Notes: generated from the letters alone by a model not told the origin. A stretch of 43,901 nt of DNA from Planctomycetia bacterium (GCA_016795155.1 JAEUIE010000004.1:1-43901); one strand, 5' to 3'. Positions 25,230 through 34,080 are shown, counted from the stretch's first letter. Numbers and translations are program-made.

Positions 25230-25258
25230 ACCATATGCTATCGCATGATCGCATGCAA
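25230..25258 (-). promoter_or_regulatory. Possible sigma-70-type promoter with tandem 8-bp repeat
   Basis: On the minus strand, TTGCAT (25258-25253) and TATGGT (25235-25230) are separated by 17 bases, with the 979-aa gene start about 50 bases downstream. The spacer and -35 region contain ATCGCATG twice in tandem (plus-strand reading, about 25239-25254), which could be an operator. The hexamers match the consensus at four of six bases each, so this is only a candidate. Confidence 0.33.
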
Positions 25259-25366
25259 ATAAGTGTTACATGGCCTTTTTTGGTTCCTCCCATGGAATGG
25301 ATTACTTTAATTAACCCATTTCCAGAAAGGAACCTTCTTTAGCTAATTGTTGTGAATGCTATAGCT

Positions 25367-26683
25367 TCAGCTTTTCTGCAACAACTTCAGCGTTGCAGCC
25401 ACACGAGCATCAAGATCCAGTTTCAGATCATTCGCACACTGCTCGATGAGTTTCCCACTGCTCTGGATGGTACGTGCCTTGGTCGCCATATCGGCAATCC
25501 TGTCCGACCAGGCACCCAGAGCGTCAAGATGGTCCTGGATCTGCTGTAAATCAAGCTCTCCCGCTTCCTCTTTCCGACTCGCAGCAACTGCCAGGGCCCG
25601 TGCGATTTTGTACGCACAATCCAGGAACATGGGCTGTTTGCCAGTGGCTATCTCCGCTTTGTCAACCGTAACATAGAAATCTTCGCCAATACGTCGGAAG
25701 TCACCAACTTCTGCAGGCTCATTTCCACGAGTGTAGACATAAATACCACTGACAGCATCCCGGTTCTTCTTGGCCTCCTGAAGCTCGTCGATCGCGTCTT
25801 TCAGTCGCAGGGATTGATCTTTGACTTCCACGACGATACGCAACCCAGGAGCTCCACTGGTCTCACCCAGCGTAGCCACGTAATCCCCCTTCTTGCAGCG
25901 ACTAATAGCGCCAACCGTTCCACGTACCAACTCCGTGTCATCACCCAACTGGCTGCCGGCTTCAGCGAACACTCCGTACAGGTCTTCCTCGAAGACTATA
26001 CCCTTTACGTGCCCTTTCTCAGCCTCCGCTTCCGTCGCAGCCTTGATGCCCAGCGATTGATTAAGCTGGGCATAGAAATCGGACAGCATTTCCTTGAGTC
26101 GGCTCATAGCAGAACCGTCTGTATCGAGAGAAAACTGCTTTAGGACCTCGTTGAGCTTGGCTTCCACCAGTTCCTGAACGCGGGTTTCTATCATGGCAAT
26201 AACTCCAGACTTGTTCTGCGGGTCAAGAGCTTTGCCAAACGTGCTCTGCGGCCCGATCTGGGCCTGCATCAACCGTGACAGTTTTCCTTCAGTTGGATCG
26301 AAGTAGGTCTGAAATGTCCGTGTGATTGCCCCCTTGTCGCCAAACACCACGTCTATCGATCGCGGCACCACGCCATCATTCTCGGCGAAGTAACGCACGA
26401 GATCGTCACTTACTTTCTTTTGAAACTCGCCCATCTGTTCCTTCATGCGGGTTTCCACTTCGGCAAACTTTGCCTGGACAACCTGCGTATCCAAAGTCGG
26501 GCTGGCTGACTGAATCGCGATCACGCCAACTTTAATCGCTTCCAACGCTTTTTCGCACTGAACTTCCTCGTCCTCGAACTGTGCCAGGTACGCCAGGATA
26601 TTGCGGTCATTTATGATCAGGTGCAGGTCAAGACTGGAAAGGACATCGGACTTGAGGACATGATTGTTAATTGCGGTGTGCAT
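25367..26683 (-). CDS. PD-(D/E)XK nuclease-like protein with coiled-coil N-terminus
   Basis: ATG 26683, with GGAA 9 bases upstream, begins MHTAINNHVLKSDVLSSLDL. A longer frame from a GTG at 26806 adds 41 residues of poor coding character and is not used. The 438-aa product has a long helical N-terminal part (EVETRMKEQMGEFQKKVSDD; SRLKEMLSDFYAQLNQSLG). Near residues 265-300 is KKGDYVATLGETSGAPGLRI, then VVEVKDQ. This is the spacing of a PD-(D/E)XK active site (D ... E-x-K), with a following helix SLRLKDAIDELQEAKKNR. The C-terminus is helical. I infer a DNA-cleaving or DNA-binding accessory protein. It stands alone between intergenic gaps of about 190 and 230 bases. Confidence 0.6.
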   Translation of the reverse strand: MHTAINNHVLKSDVLSSLDLHLIINDRNILAYLAQFEDEEVQCEKALEAIKVGVIAIQSASPTLDTQVVQAKFAEVETRMKEQMGEFQKKVSDDLVRYFAENDGVVPRSIDVVFGDKGAITRTFQTYFDPTEGKLSRLMQAQIGPQSTFGKALDPQNKSGVIAMIETRVQELVEAKLNEVLKQFSLDTDGSAMSRLKEMLSDFYAQLNQSLGIKAATEAEAEKGHVKGIVFEEDLYGVFAEAGSQLGDDTELVRGTVGAISRCKKGDYVATLGETSGAPGLRIVVEVKDQSLRLKDAIDELQEAKKNRDAVSGIYVYTRGNEPAEVGDFRRIGEDFYVTVDKAEIATGKQPMFLDCAYKIARALAVAASRKEEAGELDLQQIQDHLDALGAWSDRIADMATKARTIQSSGKLIEQCANDLKLDLDARVAATLKLLQKS

Positions 26684-26913
26684 AGCGTGATTTCCATAGA
26701 GAGTGGTGGGTGTTGTTGGAATGGAATAATTGCAGTCGGTGTGCCAAAGATGCGTCAACAACAATGCAGGAAGCGCAACTACCATAAGAGCAATCAGTTG
26801 CGACACAAGAATTTCGATTTATCGTCAGTTTGCCGAACCGCCCTAGTACAACGTCAGTTATGTTGAAACAAATCTAGTTGTTAAGTTCCTACAAGGTACC
26901 AACGCACCAATGG

Positions 26914-27822
26914 CTACCTGAGTCTACCTGCAATCCTTATGAGCTTTGTCTTGTCGTTTTGTCGAACTGAATCATACCGATTGAGGAGAGCGTCACTGTC
27001 ATTTTGCGACAGCAGAGTTAAAGTATCCTGATTTCTGCTTGAACGCTCATTTGCTTCATCCAGGCCTTCTCCGAGTTGAACTCCTCCTCGGTCAGTCAGT
27101 ATGTATCGATTGTGAAGTTCCTCGTGATTCCATCGAACGATAGTCAACATCATTCCCTCGGGTATCACATTTTCTAGATGTGCTTGGCAGGCAATACCAA
27201 AATTAGTAGCACTCGCCAGGACTCTATGGCTTAGATGAAGTTCGATGTCAACTGACCGCACCCTGCCGTATTGGTCGAGAAAGCAATTCAATATCTCCCG
27301 TAAGGGTTCACGAAAGCGCATAATATCAGGAGAGAAATTACGATCCACGATCACAATTTTCTTGGATATCTGAAGAAGCAAACGGATGGATCGTGCCATC
27401 TCTACCGCTGTTCTGACAACTATTTTGGAAGGGCCCGCTCTTAAGGGAATTGGAAGTGCTGTCACATCTAAAGCATTACCATCAATTACTTCAGAATGTC
27501 CGGCAACCTCACTATTGGCAAGAATTGCTTCAAACGGTTTGCGTCTGTGTTCACTCAGTACATTAGTCAGCCAGGTCGATGCATCCTGCCACATTCCTTG
27601 CTCCCGTGACAGCAGAACTGACTTAGCCGCACGGGCTAATGCTTCTATTATTCTGTGTCTTTCCACTTCGCCACATGTCAGATTCTCGAGAACAAGAAGC
27701 TGCCATTTTTTTGGAAACCTGGAAATTAAACGACCATTTGGAACACCAAACAAGCTGATGTATCTCTGGAATCTGTCCCAGTTACTAAGTAGTGATGGCT
27801 CCAGTGCGTATTCTTTGATCAT
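26914..27822 (-). CDS. PLD-like (HKD-type) protein paired with the AAA ATPase
   Basis: This 302-aa protein overlaps the upstream ATPase gene by 4 bases (ATGA). The middle has KKIVIVDRNFSPDIMRFREP, a strand-helix pattern. Near residues 235-255 is EELHNRYILTDRGGVQLGEG, then LDEANERSS. This 'HxRYxLTD...GLD' arrangement is common in phospholipase D-like domains of bacterial conflict systems, with H and D kept and K replaced by R. The N-terminal 150 residues are helical. I infer a nuclease or sensor effector activated by the ATPase. ATPase plus PLD-type pairs are a frequent layout in defence islands, but I cannot name this exact pair. Confidence 0.6.
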   Translation of the reverse strand: MIKEYALEPSLLSNWDRFQRYISLFGVPNGRLISRFPKKWQLLVLENLTCGEVERHRIIEALARAAKSVLLSREQGMWQDASTWLTNVLSEHRRKPFEAILANSEVAGHSEVIDGNALDVTALPIPLRAGPSKIVVRTAVEMARSIRLLLQISKKIVIVDRNFSPDIMRFREPLREILNCFLDQYGRVRSVDIELHLSHRVLASATNFGIACQAHLENVIPEGMMLTIVRWNHEELHNRYILTDRGGVQLGEGLDEANERSSRNQDTLTLLSQNDSDALLNRYDSVRQNDKTKLIRIAGRLR

Positions 27823-29558
27823 GAAAAGAGCTCCTTTGCCCTTTCCTCAAAGAAGCCCTGTGGCCACCTATCCAGAAATTCTCCCTGTTCATCGATCCTG
27901 AGATTTCTAACGACAGTGCCAGAGGGGGTAGCCTCAACATAGTTCACGGCTACATCATCAGGCGTTAATCTCAAAACTCCATCTGAAATAGTGCTTTCAT
28001 TCGTTTCTCGAATACGCCGCAGTAGCCGTAAAATCAGATGTTCGCTGTGTGTCTCAATCAAGTACTCGTGACCACGGCTTTCCTTTCCCAGTGCTGTTTC
28101 AATAAACAAATCTCCTAATGCTGCCTGAATTCTCGGATGCACATGAAGTTCTGGCTGTTCCATCATTATCAATCGGTGCTGCTCACCCATCGCTGCTGCA
28201 ATGACAGGCAAAATCTGGGAAATACCGATTCCCACATCACTGGGAAGCAACTCCATTTCTTTTGTTTCCGAGATAATTATCAATTGTGATTCAGTGGGAA
28301 TGTTCTGAAGATCAAACTTGGCATTTTCCACTTCATCAAATGCCCTGCCCGTTATCAATGAGATCATCAGTGGATGACTGAGATCCAGCTTCTTGTACTG
28401 CTTACGTTCCAACCGATAACCGGTATTCAACCGTTCAGGTTGCGACATCCAATCACTGACCTGCTGAACATACTTTCCCGGACCGGTGCTCAGCATGTCC
28501 CATGCAGCAAGTCCGGAAGCCCATCGATCAGGCGCTGGAAAATTGGGAGGAGAGTAATTACGTGACGGAGTCTCACGAATGGGCCCAAGGTATCGGGAAT
28601 TTTGCAAGCATTTCAGCAGGATTTCACCAGGTCCAACAATCAACTGACTCATTATCGGATTGAAATCTTCCAGCAACGAAATCATGGATTCAGAAATATC
28701 ATTTTTAGCATCCTTCAAATCATCGAAACTGGCCACTGTGCCAAGCGGTAGACATTGTCCCCAGGCTGGCAGGGAATCATGTTGTCCCTCTAAAGCAATC
28801 TCATCGAAATAAATCCCATGTTTTTCTACTAATCGGGCGTGATCTCTTATCACTACATCTGCCAGGGCGCTCATTATCTCCCAGTTTGCAAAAATGGGGT
28901 GGTGATAATTGATGTCATACAAAAACGTACCTGATCGCAGTGTTGGAGTATTGATCCTGGCAAGTGGCTGACCATTTATTTCCACTGCATATTCGATAAC
29001 CAGAAATCGAACCTCGTCACGAAATTGTTTTCTCGCCACGCTCAGGCTAATCTTGGCCGTCTCGATCTGATCAGCGAAACCAAGTTCCTCGTAATCAACT
29101 ACCTTGCGTGAACCTCCCGGGTTGTAATAGCTTGGCAAGATCGAATCGTGCAAATCCAATTCAAAACCCAGCTTGATCTCCCGTAAGGGATCATGCTGAT
29201 GAACCATGTTCAAAAAGCCACCCAGGTCAACATATTTGCCTCCAGCTATGGTCCGATCTGGATTGAGATTGTGACGTTCAAGAATTTCTCGTGCATAGTG
29301 CAAGGCGTGTAAAATGGTACTTTTCCCAGCACTGTTACCTCCAAACAGTAAAGTAATGGGTTTTAACTCAAGGCGAACTCGCTCACCAATGCCTTTGAAA
29401 TTTTCCAGCTCAACAGCCTTCAATAGATTTCGTGTTTTACGATTTTCTCTTACCTCGAATTCCTTCATCTGCTTTTGGTGAACTTCAAGGAGTTGTTTAA
29501 TCTCTTCCCTAGATATTAGATGATCGGGACCTGGCATGGGAGCTTGTTCTTCAGGCAT
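27819..29558 (-). CDS. AAA/ABC-type ATPase, DUF3696-like (OLD/SMC-type head)
   Basis: The 579-aa product starts at ATG 29558, with AGAGGA 8 bases upstream. After a short coiled coil, LKAVELENFKGIGERVRLEL leads to Walker A GGNSAGKS (73-80). A signature-like SDVGIGISQILPVIAAAM is near 440, Walker B with D-loop LIMMEQPELHVHPRIQAALG near 460-480, and a switch region EYLIETHSEHLILRLLRRI near 500. This is the RecF/OLD/SMC-like head arrangement, and the C-terminal layout (ETHSEHLILRL, then a small beta domain) is typical of DUF3696 ATPases. No TOPRIM domain is visible, so it is not a full OLD nuclease. The downstream PLD-like gene is translationally coupled to it. Such ATPases usually sense DNA ends or phage proteins and license a nuclease; that role is inferred here. 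Confidence 0.75.
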   Translation of the reverse strand: MPEEQAPMPGPDHLISREEIKQLLEVHQKQMKEFEVRENRKTRNLLKAVELENFKGIGERVRLELKPITLLFGGNSAGKSTILHALHYAREILERHNLNPDRTIAGGKYVDLGGFLNMVHQHDPLREIKLGFELDLHDSILPSYYNPGGSRKVVDYEELGFADQIETAKISLSVARKQFRDEVRFLVIEYAVEINGQPLARINTPTLRSGTFLYDINYHHPIFANWEIMSALADVVIRDHARLVEKHGIYFDEIALEGQHDSLPAWGQCLPLGTVASFDDLKDAKNDISESMISLLEDFNPIMSQLIVGPGEILLKCLQNSRYLGPIRETPSRNYSPPNFPAPDRWASGLAAWDMLSTGPGKYVQQVSDWMSQPERLNTGYRLERKQYKKLDLSHPLMISLITGRAFDEVENAKFDLQNIPTESQLIIISETKEMELLPSDVGIGISQILPVIAAAMGEQHRLIMMEQPELHVHPRIQAALGDLFIETALGKESRGHEYLIETHSEHLILRLLRRIRETNESTISDGVLRLTPDDVAVNYVEATPSGTVVRNLRIDEQGEFLDRWPQGFFEERAKELFS

Positions 29559-29598
29559 CGGTGATCCTCTGCATTAGGGAATCGACTATCAACTAAGC

Positions 29599-29964
29599 TC
29601 ACTTTCCAAACGGCCGAAACCAGACGGGTTGAGCTTTGAACTTCGGCTTTACCGGTTTTGGAAATCGTTTGGGCTTGCCTAACATCCATTCGTAGTCGTC
29701 GTTTTTCCGGTTGTAAATGCAATCTACAATCTCGACGGTTCCCACGATCACACCACGAGGTAATGGATCAAGGTCATACCCAACATCATCAGAAAACTCT
29801 GCTTCCAATGTCTTCGAGTATCTGCCCAGGCTGGCATAAAGATAAACTCGGCCCCGGATGTTCGTGGGTATGCTGCGATACTCGATCTTTTTCTTGCCTC
29901 GCATGACCTCCTCTGCCCAAGGTTGACGGAGAGATAAGGCAGGCAACTTTTCCGGTTTGTTCAT
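29599..29964 (-). CDS. ASCH domain protein
   Basis: ATG 29964 is preceded by AAGGAG 10 bases upstream, which decides the start over a longer frame. The 121-aa protein begins with a basic leader and PALSLRQPWAEEVMRGKKKI, then EYRSIPTNIRGRVYLYAS. This is the ASCH hallmark, with a conserved K/E-R-S pocket on a PUA-like barrel, followed by PLPRGVIVGTVEIVDC. ASCH proteins bind or hydrolyse modified nucleosides or act on RNA; some are N4-acetylcytidine amidohydrolases. The stop lies 40 bases before the AAA ATPase start, so it may be the first gene of that operon. A role in recognising modified nucleic acid would fit the context but is not shown. Confidence 0.75.
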   Translation of the reverse strand: MNKPEKLPALSLRQPWAEEVMRGKKKIEYRSIPTNIRGRVYLYASLGRYSKTLEAEFSDDVGYDLDPLPRGVIVGTVEIVDCIYNRKNDDYEWMLGKPKRFPKPVKPKFKAQPVWFRPFGK

Positions 29965-30115
29965 CTTGAAGAGTCTCCTTATCAAGAAAAATGCGATCGT
30001 AAACAAAGTGAACAATAGCACATCAATCAGTTACGACCATACCCACATGTGTAAGGTTGTTCAATTTCCATCCGCTCGCGAATGCCTGAAAAGGTCTCGA
30101 AGAATTTGACCGTGA

Positions 30116-31882
30116 TCACAATTCGTTTCTCCTAACTGTATTGTCTGGAATACGTCCAAGGGCAAGGTACTCATTAAGACGTATCGCTATCAACTTTCGT
30201 CGCTCATTCAGAAATTCCAGATAATTCTCGATCTGCCATAGTCGGGGCTCAGTGGGAATGCACTGTGCCCGAAGAGCATGCTCACCTTGTTTCTCAATGA
30301 CGCTAGGCAAGTAATCAATCGGCGGCTTGCTACTAATGCGTCGATTGGTTTTGCCACCGATAAATGCGAGATTGGCAATGTCATTGATGATGTGCGGCCG
30401 ATGCATGTCGCGCAGAACAGCTCGTGGAAAGATGTGATGAAACTGAAGCTTGTGTTGTTTCCCTGAATGGGACAGCGAAATCGCCAGGTTCGATGTCCAA
30501 TCTTTCGCTCCGTCCTTCCGGAACGCCAGGAACATCGTCTTGAAGAAGGCACTTCGTGCATTTCGGCTCTCAAGTTCGCCTGGAACAATGTCTAGCCGAC
30601 CGAATTGTAACTGGATTGTTTCGATTAGGCCTGCTACATTGCCATCTTGCCTTATCCGAGACAGGTCTTGATCCAAGATTGTTTCGGAGGATCCTCGCGA
30701 GTATCGCCCCTTGGTGTTTGCCGTCAGCACCCAGTACCGAAGGTCTGCCTCTTCTAATGCAGTTAGATGATATTTCTTATGATGCCCCAGGTAGCCGAGG
30801 GCAATCAACAAAAATTCGGACGAGAGCAAGGCTGGACTCTCGATACCGACGTTACTTTTCAGGAAATTGATCGCGAAGTGCATCCCTTCTTTGGCATCGG
30901 TCCAACCTTCCTGAAGCTTATCCACCAGTAATCTGCCAACAGTGTGGAATCGTGACTGGCCAGTCGTGTGTGATACCAGGTTCTTGACGTGTATACCTAA
31001 ATCCACGTCAAATCCCAACTCTGAACAATCCTCTTGGAATTTCTCAAATATTTTCAGCGATTCCCGCCACTTGGCAGTAATCTGAGCCATGGCCAGATCG
31101 GAGCTTCGCAGTTTAGCCCCAAGGGAATTCACTCGCACGAAGATTTCGGTCACTTCTTCATAGGAAAGATTTCGTTCCAGGATGTCCATTCGGTAGTGAT
31201 ACTTCCGTATCCCACGCAACTTGTTGAGACGTTGACTGTATTTTTCGCATCGTGGATCATCCAGGTTCGTGACGCCCGCTTTCTTGAGAAAGGGGGTATT
31301 ATCCGACGTACGGAACACATCACTTACCTTTACCCAGGTGGGCATCGCTTCTATCTTCTTTGTCGAGACCAGAAATGTCATCTGATTGAATCGCCGGAGC
31401 AGTTCATCCTCGCTGGCATCGGGAGTTTCTTCGTCGGCATCTTCGTCGGATTCCAGATCGCTATCCACTTCGAGTTCTTCGTCGAGGTCGTTCTCGTCTG
31501 ACGCTTCTGTAATAAGGGTCAACTGGTCGGGGTGTTCCAGGTTGAAGAGCAATTCGATCGGCCGCTTTCTTCCACGGACCTTGATCGGCTCGGCTCGCAG
31601 GACAGCCGACAGGGACGTGAGCCGCTGCTGGCCGTCGAGGAGCAGCTTCGTGGTGGCGTAGGGATTCTGCTGTTGCTGCACGGCGAAGTCGCGGAGCGGG
31701 ACGGCCTCGTCGGTCTCCCAGATGAGGATCGCCCCCGACGGGTAGCCGCGGTAGAGCGAGTCCATCAAGTCGCGGACGCGAGTCGCCTGCCAGACGTACT
31801 GCCGCTGCATCTCGGGAAGGCGGAGTTCACCCCGCTCCACCATGGAGACCAGGTCTTCGACGGTCGCTTCTGCCTTGGCCAT
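30116..31882 (-). CDS. DUF262 (GmrSD-type) protein with C-terminal HNH-like domain
   Basis: I take ATG 31882 (MAKAEATVEDLVSMVERGEL), 13 bases after the stop of the previous gene; the longer frame from 31921 overlaps that gene. The 588-aa protein has the DUF262 pattern: LRLPEMQRQYVWQATRVRDL, SLYRGYPSGAILIW, and the DGQQR motif in LLLDGQQRLTSLSAVL. An acidic insert (about 140-165) follows. Near residues 500-550 is KLQFHHIFPRAVLRD, then NDIANLAFIGGKTNRRISSK, an HNH/DUF1524-like segment. In GmrSD type IV enzymes these two domains cut glucosylated or otherwise modified phage DNA. Here they are fused, as in many single-chain versions. Base composition shifts within the gene: the N-terminal ~350 bases are clearly more GC-rich than the rest. 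Confidence 0.8.
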   Translation of the reverse strand: MAKAEATVEDLVSMVERGELRLPEMQRQYVWQATRVRDLMDSLYRGYPSGAILIWETDEAVPLRDFAVQQQQNPYATTKLLLDGQQRLTSLSAVLRAEPIKVRGRKRPIELLFNLEHPDQLTLITEASDENDLDEELEVDSDLESDEDADEETPDASEDELLRRFNQMTFLVSTKKIEAMPTWVKVSDVFRTSDNTPFLKKAGVTNLDDPRCEKYSQRLNKLRGIRKYHYRMDILERNLSYEEVTEIFVRVNSLGAKLRSSDLAMAQITAKWRESLKIFEKFQEDCSELGFDVDLGIHVKNLVSHTTGQSRFHTVGRLLVDKLQEGWTDAKEGMHFAINFLKSNVGIESPALLSSEFLLIALGYLGHHKKYHLTALEEADLRYWVLTANTKGRYSRGSSETILDQDLSRIRQDGNVAGLIETIQLQFGRLDIVPGELESRNARSAFFKTMFLAFRKDGAKDWTSNLAISLSHSGKQHKLQFHHIFPRAVLRDMHRPHIINDIANLAFIGGKTNRRISSKPPIDYLPSVIEKQGEHALRAQCIPTEPRLWQIENYLEFLNERRKLIAIRLNEYLALGRIPDNTVRRNEL

Positions 31883-31895
31883 GATTCTGCCCCCG

Positions 31896-33086
31896 TTATG
31901 TTGCCGTGAACCCGGCGGCAATCCACTCCTTCAGCGTCTTGCTTTGCTCGGCAATCGAGAAGTTGAGCGTCAACTGCTGCTCGAACGGCTGCTTCAAGTT
32001 GTCCGCGTAGAGGCGGCATTTGAGAACCAGTCGATCGGCAGACGTGCCGAGGTACACACAGGTGGACCAGGCGGTCCTCTTGGCCTGGATGTTCTCAAGT
32101 TCCGCCCGGATGATGGTGCGGTCCGCCCCTTGCTTGAGTTGTGCGACGTTCCGTCGGTTCTGTCGCTCCAGGAGGGCGGGCAGGCCACCTCTGAAGATGG
32201 ACTTGTCGGGCACATCGGGGAAGGAGTCAGCGTCGAAGGCAAGAAGCTCAGACTCGGGTGATTCGATGACGACTTCGAGCCGTGGCGAGAGCAGTGTCTT
32301 ATCCGATCGGTTGAGCACGGCGAACGCGAATCGGTGGGTCAAGTTTCGCTGGATCGTGTACTCGGCGACGTCTCGGTAGTAGTTGCTGTTCGCCCCGGGT
32401 TCTCGCAGTTGCAGGCCAGGACCGGCAGAACTGTACTGCTCGTATAGCGGGAACTTGCCATCGGGATAGTCGGAGAACACGCAGCGGACCAAGCGGCAGT
32501 TGTGCTCGTGCCCGAACAATTCCTCGGTGTCGGGGTCGCCGACATGGATGTCCAGGATCGACTCCCGGCTCAGCTTCAGGATCTCCTTCAGGCGGAGCTT
32601 AAAGATTGCGGTCAGTTTCTCCTTGGCGGCTGTGATCTCTTCCGGCGTCGGATTCTCCGAGAGGGTGAACGGAATCACTCGACGATCCGGGATGTCGAAG
32701 GGCAACTTGTCGATGGCTCCGAAATACTCGTTGCACACCGGGAGGATTCGGTCCCACCCACAGGCCTTCACCGCGTAACCCAGCTCGATGGCGACGTTGG
32801 GGTTCGGGGTCGGCCGCGACGAGTCGCCGGAGTTGATGATCGAGACGTCCGCGACAAAGGCCGAGCAGTTGTCGATCTTCTCCAGAATCGCGTCCAGGAT
32901 GACCGGCGAGCCACTGACTCCTCGCGTGTCGCGGTCGAGACTCGGATCGACATCAACGTCGTCATCACGGCCGAGTTGCTGGATGGCCTTGTTCAGGCAA
33001 CCCTCGATGAGATTGCGGGTCGTCTTCGCCGGGAGGTCCGACTCCCACGAATAGAACACCGTTGCGTTGGCAAGGTCTTCAGCCAT
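31896..33086 (-). CDS. TIR-like nucleotide-binding protein with C-terminal beta domain
   Basis: ATG 33086 has GGGAG 8 bases upstream and begins MAEDLANATVFYSWESDLPA. The frame is open to 33308, but that region belongs to the preceding gene. The 396-aa protein opens with VFYSWESDLPAKTTRNLIEG, then SGSPVILDAILEKIDNCSAF, VADVSIIN, and PNPNVAIELGYAVKACGWDR. This TIR-like flavodoxin-type fold is common in bacterial immunity loci; the glutamate of ELGYA is the conserved acidic residue. The remaining ~220 residues are beta-rich with no family I can name. The start overlaps the stop of the 5'-nucleotidase gene by 8 bases. I infer a nucleotide-cleaving effector or a nucleotide-signal sensor. Confidence 0.65.
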   Translation of the reverse strand: MAEDLANATVFYSWESDLPAKTTRNLIEGCLNKAIQQLGRDDDVDVDPSLDRDTRGVSGSPVILDAILEKIDNCSAFVADVSIINSGDSSRPTPNPNVAIELGYAVKACGWDRILPVCNEYFGAIDKLPFDIPDRRVIPFTLSENPTPEEITAAKEKLTAIFKLRLKEILKLSRESILDIHVGDPDTEELFGHEHNCRLVRCVFSDYPDGKFPLYEQYSSAGPGLQLREPGANSNYYRDVAEYTIQRNLTHRFAFAVLNRSDKTLLSPRLEVVIESPESELLAFDADSFPDVPDKSIFRGGLPALLERQNRRNVAQLKQGADRTIIRAELENIQAKRTAWSTCVYLGTSADRLVLKCRLYADNLKQPFEQQLTLNFSIAEQSKTLKEWIAAGFTAT

Positions 33087-34080
33087 TGGCGGTACTCCCG
33101 GACAGTTCGCTGGCGACTGCCACCGTCTGGGAGCTGCAAGCGAGAGTGCTCGCCTCGGCCTCTCGTGTAATCGGCACACGTGCCGTCGATACGACCTGTG
33201 AGGCACTCCGACAGTGCCCATCTTGGTCGTCAAAGAAAATGTGCGGCTGGAATGCCGAGAGAATAGCCGACTTGTCAACGCCGCCCATGAAAAAGGCCTC
33301 GTCAACATGAATTCCCCACGCCCGAAACGTGTTTAACACCCGCAAGTGCGTCGGCAGGCTGCGGGCCGTCACGAGTGCGGTACGAATCGGGGGATTCTCG
33401 AAACCTGGGTCCTTCTGCAGCACCGCCAGCGTTCGCAATAACTTGGCGAACGGCCCGTCTCCAAGCGGCCGCTTGGAGTGAGTGACTTCGTGCTTGACAA
33501 AGCCCTCCAGTTTCTCACGTTGGAAGACGTCTTCTGCTTCGCTGTTGAAAAGCACGTTGTCGCCGTCAAACGCAAATCGCAACTCCTTTACCGGGTCAAT
33601 TGATGAAATCGCCGAAGGCTCCTGCGTGGTTCCGCTTGTATAGATGACCCCAGCAGCAATGCCTGCATTGATCGCTTCTTCAACGTCACTCTCGTAGGCA
33701 GATAGATAAAGATCCACGCAGAACGACTTCAAATAGCGAGCGACTGGAGTGCCTCCCGTGAGAATAGCTCGCTGAATATCCAAATCATGGTGGCTGATCG
33801 AATTGAATAGCCGCATCGATGTTGCAGGGCTGTTGCGAGATGTAACAACAACTTCGGCCTTGCGAACACCCTTCTCGCGGATGCGGCTGTTCAATCCCAG
33901 GATTGCCTGGACGAGCCGGAAGCCGATCCCGGGCTTGAGCGGTTCATCCTTCCGCTCTTCCTGATACTTCGCATATGCCGCTTCGCCGTCAGTCTCGAAG
34001 ACTTTGTTTGACTCTTCCAGGTCGAACAAGGCCCGCGACGAGATGCCGATAACCAAGCTTTTGGAAAGGTCCACTGGCAT
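33079..34080 (-). CDS. Cytosolic 5'-nucleotidase, cN-I family (PF06189-type)
   Basis: The 333-aa product follows this family closely from the N-terminus: KSLVIGISSRALFDLEESNK, VRKAEVVVTSRNSPATSMRL, DIQRAILTGGTPVARYLKSF, and LRFAFDGDNVLFNSEAEDVF (HAD-type DxD site near 170-190). It continues with PIRTALVTARSLPTHLRVLN and DEAFFMGGVDKSAIL, and ends with HIFFDDQDGHC. Members remove phosphate from nucleoside monophosphates such as AMP, IMP or dNMPs. The gene starts in a TAATG overlap with hsdS and ends overlapping the TIR-like gene, so it is built into a restriction operon. It could deplete nucleotides or destroy a nucleotide signal during infection; this is inference. The last ~25 residues extend past the usual family end. 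Confidence 0.9.
   Translation of the reverse strand: MPVDLSKSLVIGISSRALFDLEESNKVFETDGEAAYAKYQEERKDEPLKPGIGFRLVQAILGLNSRIREKGVRKAEVVVTSRNSPATSMRLFNSISHHDLDIQRAILTGGTPVARYLKSFCVDLYLSAYESDVEEAINAGIAAGVIYTSGTTQEPSAISSIDPVKELRFAFDGDNVLFNSEAEDVFQREKLEGFVKHEVTHSKRPLGDGPFAKLLRTLAVLQKDPGFENPPIRTALVTARSLPTHLRVLNTFRAWGIHVDEAFFMGGVDKSAILSAFQPHIFFDDQDGHCRSASQVVSTARVPITREAEASTLACSSQTVAVASELSGSTANG

Noticed and set aside
32502-33170. 222-codon plus-strand frame opposite the TIR-like gene
   Set aside because: Shadow of the TIR-like coding sequence; Arg/Asp/Val-rich with no motif.
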